DNA from: Actinomycetota bacterium
GTDB lineage: Bacteria; Actinomycetota; Thermoleophilia; Solirubrobacterales; Thermoleophilaceae
DNA length: 10,350 nucleotides
Assembly: GCA_005883295.1 (NCBI GenBank)
Contig: VAWV01000142.1
Coordinates: 1 to 10,350 of the forward strand
Direction: 5' to 3'
Position numbers and translations under genes: made by a program. The stretch's first letter is position 1; every line of letters starts with the position of its first letter. The notes under the pieces were generated by a model. That model made no database searches. It worked only from the letters and a program-made list of their open reading frames with translations, and was not told where the DNA came from. Positions 5,859 through 10,350 of this stretch are shown here, one piece after another.

Positions 5859-5897
5859 TTAACACGAGCTTAACGAAGGCTTCGTTAGGGCTTTACA
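5859..5897 (+). promoter_or_regulatory. 11-bp tandem operator array, Pho-box-like
   Basis: Four hexamers start exactly 11 bp apart: TTAACA (5859), TTAACG (5870), TTCGTT (5881) and TTTACA (5892). The last three are each preceded by GC, so the full period is 11 bp. Tandem 11-bp direct repeats are the known binding pattern of PhoB/PhoP/OmpR-type response regulators, and TTAACA-N5-TTAACA is the form described for Bacillus PhoP. AATACT at 5907-5912 is a possible -10 about ten bases downstream, the position expected for an activated promoter. The regulator is inferred and not present in the window. Confidence 0.4.
5871..5887. repeat. 17-bp inverted repeat TAACGAAG-G-CTTCGTTA
   Basis: Perfect 8-bp arms flank one central base. 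It lies inside the 11-bp array, overlapping units two and three, so it may be an alternative dimer site or a consequence of unit three being inverted (TTCGTTA against TAACGAA). Confidence 0.6.
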
Positions 5898-5945
5898 CCT
5901 CATTGGAATACTCGGGCATCGCCGCAGGACGCCGGCGTTGGTTTA

Positions 5946-5957
5946 GAGGGAAGGGGA
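5946..5957 (+). promoter_or_regulatory. Ribosome binding site of the 139-residue gene
   Basis: The purine run GAGGGAAGGGGA ends three bases before the ATG at 5961. It offers AGGGG at four-base spacing or GAGGG at ten-base spacing, and supports this ATG as the start. Confidence 0.7.
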
Positions 5958-5960
5958 AGC

Positions 5961-6380
5961 ATGTATCAGTTCAGTCGCGCGGTGTACCGCGAACTGAGCC
6001 CACTCGTTATCGAGGATGGCATGTCGGTTGAGGCCCGCCGTGACCTCCTCGAAGCGTGTGAACGCGCATTCAGCCGGCTGGCCAAGGACCGCCACTACTT
6101 CGCGCGGCCGGCCCGCTCGCTTTTCAACGACATCAGGATCCACTTTCCAATGACGCGCCAGATGCGCGTCTACCGGGTGGTCGATCGTTACATGAGCGTC
6201 GCGTCGGGGTACGTGGCCCAGCGCGAGCAGGAGGGGCTGAGCATCGACGGCACCCCGCTGTGCTGCCACGCCAGCACTCGGAAGGGCACGCCCTGCCAGC
6301 GCGTCCCGCTGCCGGGCAGCAAGTACTGCCCGTCGCACAAGCACCTCGAAGAGACGTTCGTGGAGATAGCCGCCGCCTGA
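5961..6380 (+). CDS. Unknown protein with C-terminal Cys/His zinc-type cluster
   Basis: 139-residue protein, not recognised as a named family. Residues 1-90 are probably helical and contain several aromatic/basic patches (MYQFSRAVYRELSPLV, then DRHYFARPARSLFNDIRIHF and MRVYRVVDRYMSVASGYVAQ). The C-terminal third has C102-H103, C112, C123-P-S-H126 in the setting ASTRKGTPCQR and GSKYCPSHKHL. This C-x9-C-x10-C-x2-H arrangement resembles small treble-clef-like zinc motifs seen in many hypothetical proteins with a TxKGxPC signature; zinc binding is inferred. No signal peptide or membrane segment is present. It has its own upstream regulatory gap and good ribosome binding site, and is followed by a strong hairpin, so it is probably monocistronic. 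A DNA- or RNA-binding role is possible but not shown. Confidence 0.86.
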   Translation: MYQFSRAVYRELSPLVIEDGMSVEARRDLLEACERAFSRLAKDRHYFARPARSLFNDIRIHFPMTRQMRVYRVVDRYMSVASGYVAQREQEGLSIDGTPLCCHASTRKGTPCQRVPLPGSKYCPSHKHLEETFVEIAAA

Positions 6381-6441
6381 GCTTGCCCCAGCTCGAACCG
6401 GCAGGGGACAGGGCCGGTCCGATCGGTTGACGGGGGAAGAG

Positions 6442-6467
6442 GAGAGGCGGCCCGGGCGCCGCCTCTC
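6442..6467 (+). terminator. Strong GC hairpin after the 139-residue gene
   Basis: GAGAGGCGGC (6442-6451) and GCCGCCTCTC (6458-6467) are perfect 10-bp complements around a six-base loop. The hairpin lies 62 bp after the stop at 6380 and before hyuA. It has no U-run, as is usual in high-GC actinobacteria. A smaller hairpin, ACCGGC with GCCGGT (6397-6418), precedes it. Confidence 0.65.
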
Positions 6468-6500
6468 TGCGTTGAGCGCCCTACGGTGTCGATCGCCGCG

Positions 6501-6506
6501 TAGCAT
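6501..6506 (+). promoter_or_regulatory. Candidate -10 box of hyuA (leaderless)
   Basis: TAGCAT ends six bases before the GTG start at 6513, so transcription would begin at or next to the start codon. No Shine-Dalgarno is present between them. No good -35 is visible at 17-18 bp. Confidence 0.42.
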
Positions 6507-6512
6507 CAGCCC

Positions 6513-8486
6513 GTGCTCCTCGGGGTCGACGTTGGCGGCACGTTCACCGACGCCGCCCTCCTCCATGACGGCCGCCTGACCACAGCCAAGGCCCCGAGCA
6601 CGCCGAGGGACCAGTCGGAGGGCGTCCTCGCCGCCGTTCAGGCCGTGCTCGACCGCGCCGGCGCCGAAGCGGCGGACGTGGAGCGGTTCGTGCACGGGAT
6701 GACGGTCGGGACCAACGCGCTGCTCGAGGGGCGCGTCGCACGAACAGCACTCTTCGCGACGGCCGGGTTCACCGACCTCGAGGAGCTGGGCCGCCAGGCC
6801 CGCGCCGAGCTGTACCGCCTGTGCGCCGGGCACCCGCCGCCGCTCGTCCCCCCGGAGCTGCGCGTGGCCGTCCCCGAGCGCACCGGACCCGACGGAGTGC
6901 TCGAGGAGCTGCACGAGGAGGCCGTGCGCACGGAGATCGAACGGCTGGACGGCGATTTCGAGTCCGCGGCCGTTTGCCTCCTGTGGGGGTTCCGCCACCC
7001 GGGCCACGAGCGCCGCGTGGCCGAGCTCCTCGCCGGGGGCGGCTCCGAGCTGCACGTCTCGACCTCGCACGAGACCGCCGGCGTCTTCCGCGAGTACGAG
7101 CGCTGCGCCACCACCGTGGTCGACGCGGCCCTGTCGCCGCTGCTGCGCCGCTACCTCGAGCGCCTCTCCGATCGCGCCCGCGAGGCCGGGTTGCCTCCCC
7201 CCGACGTGATGCTGTCGGGCGGAGGCGTGGTGTCGGCCGCCACCGCGTCGCGCCACGGGTCGTGGACGGTCCTCTCCGGGCCGGCAGGCGGGGCGGTGGC
7301 CGGGGCCCGGATGGCGGAGCGTGCCGAGGTACCCGGCGCGGTGTGTCTGGACATGGGCGGCACGTCGTGTGACGTGTCGGTGAGCGAGGGCGGCAGGGTG
7401 CGCGAGACCGGCGGGCGGGAGGTGGGCGGTCGCGCCCTCGCGCTCCCGATGGTCGACGTGCACACCGTGGGAGCCGGCGGCGGCAGCATCGCCTGGCGCG
7501 ACGCCGGCGGCGCGCTCCGCGTCGGTCCGCGTTCGGCGGGCGCGGACCCCGGTCCCGCCGCCTACGGGCGCGGCGGCGAGGAGCCCACGGTGACCGACGC
7601 CAACCTCGTCCTCGGCTATCTCGACGCAGGTTCGCCGCTTGCCGGCGGCGTCGAGCTGGACGCGGCTGCCGCCCGCGCGGCGGTCGAGCGCCTCGGGCGC
7701 GAACTGGAGCTGTCGCTGGAGGAGACGGCGGCCGGGATCGTGCGCGTGGGGAGCGCCGAGATGGCGCGCGCGGTGCGGGTGATGACCGTCGAGCGCGGTG
7801 TCGACCCGCGCGATTTCGCACTGCTCGCCTTCGGCGGCGCCGGTCCGCTTCACGCCGTCGCTATCGCGGCGGAGCTCGAGATGAACCGCGTCTTGGTGCC
7901 GCCCTCATCCGGCGTGCTGTCGGCCGTTGGCCTCATCGCGTCCGAGCTCCGCCGCGATCTGGTGCGGAGCGTACTCCTATCCGGCGCCAAATTCACTTCC
8001 GGCGCGGTGGCCGAGGAGGTCGCGGACCTCGTGGCGCGCGGGCGTGAGGAGCTCGCCGGCGCGGATGACACCGAGGTGCGCGCGGCCTTCGACCTCCGCT
8101 ACGCGGGCCAGGCGTTCGAGCTGACGATCCCGGGAGACCCGAGGCCGGACCCCGCGGAACTGCGGCGCGCCTTCGACGCCGTGCACGAGGAGCGCTACGG
8201 ATACTCGGATCCCGACGCCGAGCTCGAGCTCGTGACCGTGCGCGTGGCGGTCGCTCACCCGGCCGCCGAGCTACCGCCGGGCGCGCCGCCGGAGGGCGAG
8301 GAGAGAGCAACGCGGGAGGCGATATTCGAAGGCCGGGGTGCGGACGCGGCCGTGGTGGCGGGTCCACCGCGCGGGCGGCTCGACGGGCCCGCAATCGTGG
8401 AGCTGCCGGAGGCGACCCTGGTGGTGCCTCCGGGCTGGTCGTGCGTCCCGACCGCCGGCGGGACCCTGCTCGTGGAGCGCCGCTGA
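6513..8486 (+). CDS. hyuA: Hydantoinase/oxoprolinase subunit A (HyuA-type)
   Basis: 657-residue ATP-dependent subunit of the N-methylhydantoinase / 5-oxoprolinase / acetophenone-carboxylase superfamily. With subunit B it would hydrolyse a cyclic amide ring (hydantoin, oxoproline) or carboxylate a ketone, at the cost of ATP; the substrate cannot be read from sequence. The N-terminal domain opens LLGVDVGGTFTDAAL, the sugar-kinase-like phosphate loop, and includes VHGMTVGTNALLEGR (about 65-79). The central domain has SGPAGGAVAGARM (about 255-267) and the second phosphate loop DMGGTSCDVSV (from 280), then HTVGAGGGSIAW and RSAGADPGPAAYGRGG. The C-terminal domain ends GPAIVELPEATLVVPPGW. The length is near the family norm and no lesion is seen. 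The GTG at 6513 gives the conserved N-terminus. The stop TGA overlaps the hyuB ATG by one base (TGATG). Confidence 0.95.
   Translation: MLLGVDVGGTFTDAALLHDGRLTTAKAPSTPRDQSEGVLAAVQAVLDRAGAEAADVERFVHGMTVGTNALLEGRVARTALFATAGFTDLEELGRQARAELYRLCAGHPPPLVPPELRVAVPERTGPDGVLEELHEEAVRTEIERLDGDFESAAVCLLWGFRHPGHERRVAELLAGGGSELHVSTSHETAGVFREYERCATTVVDAALSPLLRRYLERLSDRAREAGLPPPDVMLSGGGVVSAATASRHGSWTVLSGPAGGAVAGARMAERAEVPGAVCLDMGGTSCDVSVSEGGRVRETGGREVGGRALALPMVDVHTVGAGGGSIAWRDAGGALRVGPRSAGADPGPAAYGRGGEEPTVTDANLVLGYLDAGSPLAGGVELDAAAARAAVERLGRELELSLEETAAGIVRVGSAEMARAVRVMTVERGVDPRDFALLAFGGAGPLHAVAIAAELEMNRVLVPPSSGVLSAVGLIASELRRDLVRSVLLSGAKFTSGAVAEEVADLVARGREELAGADDTEVRAAFDLRYAGQAFELTIPGDPRPDPAELRRAFDAVHEERYGYSDPDAELELVTVRVAVAHPAAELPPGAPPEGEERATREAIFEGRGADAAVVAGPPRGRLDGPAIVELPEATLVVPPGWSCVPTAGGTLLVERR
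8474..8477 (+). promoter_or_regulatory. Ribosome binding site of hyuB inside hyuA
   Basis: GGAG lies eight bases before the ATG at 8486, inside the last codons of hyuA. With the TGATG overlap it supports translational coupling. Confidence 0.5.
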
Positions 8487-9911
8487 TGGACCCGGTCACG
8501 CTCCAGGTGATGGTGGGCGCCCTGCGCGCGGCCTGCGAGGAGATGGGCGTGGTGCTGGTGCGCTCAGCGCACTCGGCCAATATCAAGGAGCGCCGCGACG
8601 CCTCGACCGCCATCTTCGACGCGCACGGCGAGATGGCCATGCAGGCCGAGCACATCCCCGTGCACCTGGGCGCGATGCCCGCCGCCGTCGAGGCCGTGCG
8701 CGAGCAGGACCCCGAGGAGGGCGACGCCTGGGTGCTGAACGACCCGTACCGCGGCGGGACCCACCTCCCGGACATCACCGTGGTGTCGCCAGTTCACGTG
8801 GAGGGTGAGCTGGCCGGGTACGCGGCGAGCCGCGCGCACCACGCGGACGTCGGCGGCCGGATCCCGGGCAGCATGCCCGCGGACTCGCGTCGGCTCGACG
8901 AGGAGGGCGTCGTGCTCGAGCCCACGCGGCTCGTGCGGCGCGGCGAGCTCGACCGCGAGGTGCTGGGCCGCATCGTGGAGCGGATGCGGGGACCGAGCCA
9001 GCGGGTGGCGGACCTCCGCGCCCAGCTCGCGGCGAACCGCGCGGTTGGACTACGCGGAGCGGCGTACGCGGGCAGCGATCGCCAGGCTCGGCGCGGGCGA
9101 GCGGGAGGCGAGCGACGTGCTGGAGGCGCCCGAGGGGGATCTGGAGCTGCGGCTGCGGGCACGTGTTGACGGCGACTCGCTGAGCCTCGACTTCACCGGC
9201 TCGGCGGACCAGCACGAGGGCAACATGAACTGTCCGCTCGCGGTCACCCACTCGGCGTGCTACTTCGCCGTCCGGGTGCTCGCCGACCCCGACGTGCCGC
9301 CGTGCGCCGGCGCGTACCGCCCGGTCGAGGTCACGGTTCCCGAGGGCTCACTGCTGAACGCGCGGCCACCCGCTGCCGTTGTGGCCGGAAACGTGGAGAC
9401 CTCCTCGCGCGTGGCCGACCTGGTGCTGGAGGCCTTCGGACGGGCGCTCGGCCAGGGGACCATGAACAACCTGACCCTTGGCAGCGACGCCTTCACCTAC
9501 TACGAGACGATCGGCGGGGGGCAGGGCGCCTGCCCGGACGCGGATGGCCCGAGCGCGGTGCACGTGGCCATGAGCAACACGCTCAACACCCCCATCGAGG
9601 CGCTGGAGCTCGAGTTCCCGCTCCGCGCGATCGAGTACGCCGTGCGCCGCGGCTCCGGCGGGGCGGGCCGTCATCGGGGCGGCGACGGGGTGATCCGGGA
9701 GGTCGAGGCGCTCGAGGAGATGCAGTACTCGCTGCTAACGGAGCGGCGCCGCCACGGCCCGCGGGGTGCGGGCGGTGGCGAGCCCGGATCGGCTGGCCGC
9801 AACCTGCTCGACGGAGAGGAGCTGCCACCCAAGGCGATGGGAACGCTCGCCCCCGGCCAGCGCCTCCGGATCGAGACGCCGGGCGGCGGCGGCCACGGCG
9901 AGCCCGACTAG
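8486..9911 (+). pseudogene. hyuB: Hydantoinase/oxoprolinase subunit B (HyuB-type), frameshifted
   Basis: Partner of HyuA, broken near 9033-9046. The first part (8486 on) reads MDPVTLQVMVGALRAACEEM, NIKERRDASTAIFDAHGEMA, AEHIPVHLGAMPAAV, NDPYRGGTHLPDITVV and ADLRAQLAANR, all typical of HyuB, then turns to nonsense and stops at 9169. Homology resumes one base out of phase from about 9045 with LDYAERRTRAAIARLGAG, DFTGSADQHEGNMNCPLAV, GNVETSSRVADLVLEAFGRAL, SDAFTYYETIGGGQG and the C-terminus RIETPGGGGHGEPD. In intact HyuB proteins as I know them about 25 residues separate the AANR-like segment from the next helix (LDYAERR here); they are absent here, so a deletion of roughly 70 bases is more likely than a one-base indel. 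The restored product would be about 475 residues, shorter than usual (over 500). A sequencing or assembly error remains possible. Confidence 0.88.
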
Positions 9912-9918
9912 CCGCCGG

Positions 9919-9924
9919 TACGCT
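9919..9924 (+). promoter_or_regulatory. Candidate -10 box of the terminal dehydrogenase gene
   Basis: TACGCT, identical to the hexamer before the glycosyltransferase gene, ends nine bases before the ATG at 9934 within a 22-bp gap. No Shine-Dalgarno is present. Transcription could also read through from hyuAB. Confidence 0.35.
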
Positions 9925-9933
9925 GCGCGGCGC

Positions 9934-10350
9934 ATGGCGGCGATCGAGCGAGTGGCGTTCCTCGGGCTCGGGATCATGGGGCGCCCGATGGCCGCCAACC
10001 TGGTCGGCGCGGGGTTTCACGTGACGGTCTGGAACCGGACGCGCGAGCGCGCCGAGGAGTTCGCCGCCGAACATCCTGGCGAGAGCGTGCGGGTCGCGGC
10101 GACGCCGGGCGGCGCGACCTCGGGCGCCCAGCTGGCGATCACGATGCTCCCGGACTCGCCCGAGCTGGAGGACGTGCTGTTCGGCCGCGACGGGGCGGCG
10201 GAGGGCCTGTCGATCGTCAATCTGGCGATCGACATGTCCACGATCGCGCCGAGTGCCTCGCGGTCGATCGCCGAGCGCCTCAGGGACGAGCGCGGCGCCG
10301 CGTTTCTCGACGCGCCCGTCACGGGTTCGCGGCCGAGGGCCGAGGACGGC
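9934..10350 (+). CDS. Beta-hydroxyacid dehydrogenase, 3' end outside window
   Basis: The first 139 residues of an NAD(P)-dependent 3-hydroxyisobutyrate-dehydrogenase-type enzyme. It starts MAAIERVAFLGLGIMGRPMA: the Rossmann motif is G11-x-G13-x-x-G16 and GLGIMGRPMAANL is the family signature. It continues with VWNRTRERAEEF, MLPDSPELEDVLFG, IDMSTIAP (about 99-106) and FLDAPVTGSRPRAEDG (124-139), the substrate-binding motif. The PVTGSxxxAEDG form is closer to the glyoxylate/succinic-semialdehyde reductase branch than to classical 3-hydroxyisobutyrate dehydrogenase (DAPVSGG), so small aldehyde or hydroxyacid reduction is the likely reaction; the exact substrate is open. It follows hyuB after 22 bp in the same direction. 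The catalytic lysine and C-terminal domain lie beyond the window. Confidence 0.9.
   Translation, partial: MAAIERVAFLGLGIMGRPMAANLVGAGFHVTVWNRTRERAEEFAAEHPGESVRVAATPGGATSGAQLAITMLPDSPELEDVLFGRDGAAEGLSIVNLAIDMSTIAPSASRSIAERLRDERGAAFLDAPVTGSRPRAEDG

Larger units (their letters stand above)
5761..5960. other. Regulatory gap between nadB and the 139-residue gene
   Basis: This 200-bp stretch is clearly less GC-rich than its surroundings. From left to right it holds a weak hairpin after nadB (ACGGC 5774-5778 with GCCGT 5788-5792), an inverted repeat TCGGGAC/GTCCCGA (5806-5812 and 5833-5839), a four-unit 11-bp array, and a ribosome binding site. I see no open frame with protein-like composition. Confidence 0.6.

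Noticed and set aside
6397..6418. ACCGGC/GCCGGT hairpin as a separate regulatory RNA
   Set aside because: A six-base stem in a GC-rich 3' region is likely by chance, and the 10-bp hairpin just downstream is the better terminator.
5943..7853. 636-codon minus-strand open frame opposite hyuA and the 139-residue gene
   Set aside because: It is rich in Arg/Gly/Ala/His with no domain signature, and lies antisense to two well-supported genes. Long antisense frames are expected at this GC content.
9030..9050. Programmed +1 frameshift in hyuB
   Set aside because: There is no recognisable slippery site or stimulator, programmed shifting is not known for this family, and the missing residues point to a deletion.
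1..10350. tRNA, rRNA, CRISPR, IS or prophage elements
   Set aside because: I looked for cloverleaf-like segments, repeat-spacer arrays, transposase motifs and terminal repeats, and saw none; all recognisable genes are chromosomal housekeeping or metabolic types.

Overview
The window is about 10.3 kb of very GC-rich DNA. G/C-dominated third codon positions, frequent GTG starts, a secondary SSB, an actinobacterial Flp-type pilin and a SPOR-like membrane protein suggest a high-GC Actinomycetota. Class Thermoleophilia (Solirubrobacterales/Gaiellales-like) is my best guess from protein style, but no marker gene here proves it. The content is mostly ordinary chromosome. I see no phage, IS, CRISPR, tRNA or rRNA.

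Left part (1-1.9 kb): a minus-strand pair, an Flp/TadE-type pilin (550-780) and a short SSB-like protein without an acidic tail (8-364), reads away from a plus-strand GT4 glycosyltransferase (911-1879). The divergent gap holds two near-identical GTGACAA repeats 22 bp apart.

Centre-left (1.9-4.3 kb): two overlapping plus-strand genes (GTGA overlap) encode proteins with the same zinc-ribbon spacing (C-x2-C-x10-C-x2-C). The first looks soluble and rich in charged helices. The second is anchored by one transmembrane helix and ends, after a Thr/Pro linker, in a SPOR-like domain. It converges on, and overlaps by 17 bp, a minus-strand zinc-dependent HDAC-family deacetylase. That deacetylase reads intact back to its conserved N-terminus but has no ATG/GTG/TTG start in frame. 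Its apparent start is an ATC placed six bases after a -10-like TACCGT.

Centre (4.3-6.5 kb): nadB (L-aspartate oxidase, first step of de novo NAD synthesis) diverges from the deacetylase. Both seem to share one near-symmetrical overlapping -10 element (GATACGGTAATC). A 200-bp, less GC-rich gap follows. It carries four TT-rich hexamers at an exact 11-bp period, like a PhoB/PhoP-type operator, and a 17-bp inverted repeat. This lies upstream of an unrecognised 139-residue protein with a Cys/His cluster. A strong GC hairpin ends that gene.

Right part (6.5-10.35 kb): hyuA and hyuB, ATP-dependent hydantoinase/oxoprolinase-type subunits, are coupled through TGATG. hyuB is broken: its two halves lie in different frames, and about two dozen residues normally found at the junction appear to be missing, so it looks like a small deletion rather than a one-base slip. 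A beta-hydroxyacid dehydrogenase (glyoxylate/succinic-semialdehyde reductase style) starts 22 bp later and runs off the window.

A recurrent theme is a TANNNT -10-like box 6-10 bases before a start codon with no Shine-Dalgarno (glycosyltransferase, hyuA, the terminal dehydrogenase, the deacetylase), which suggests leaderless transcription. The pilin and the 139-residue gene instead have clear ribosome binding sites. I found no convincing new multi-gene system. The best leads are the start-codon-less deacetylase with its shared promoter, the 11-bp operator array before the unknown zinc-cluster protein, and the hyuB lesion.
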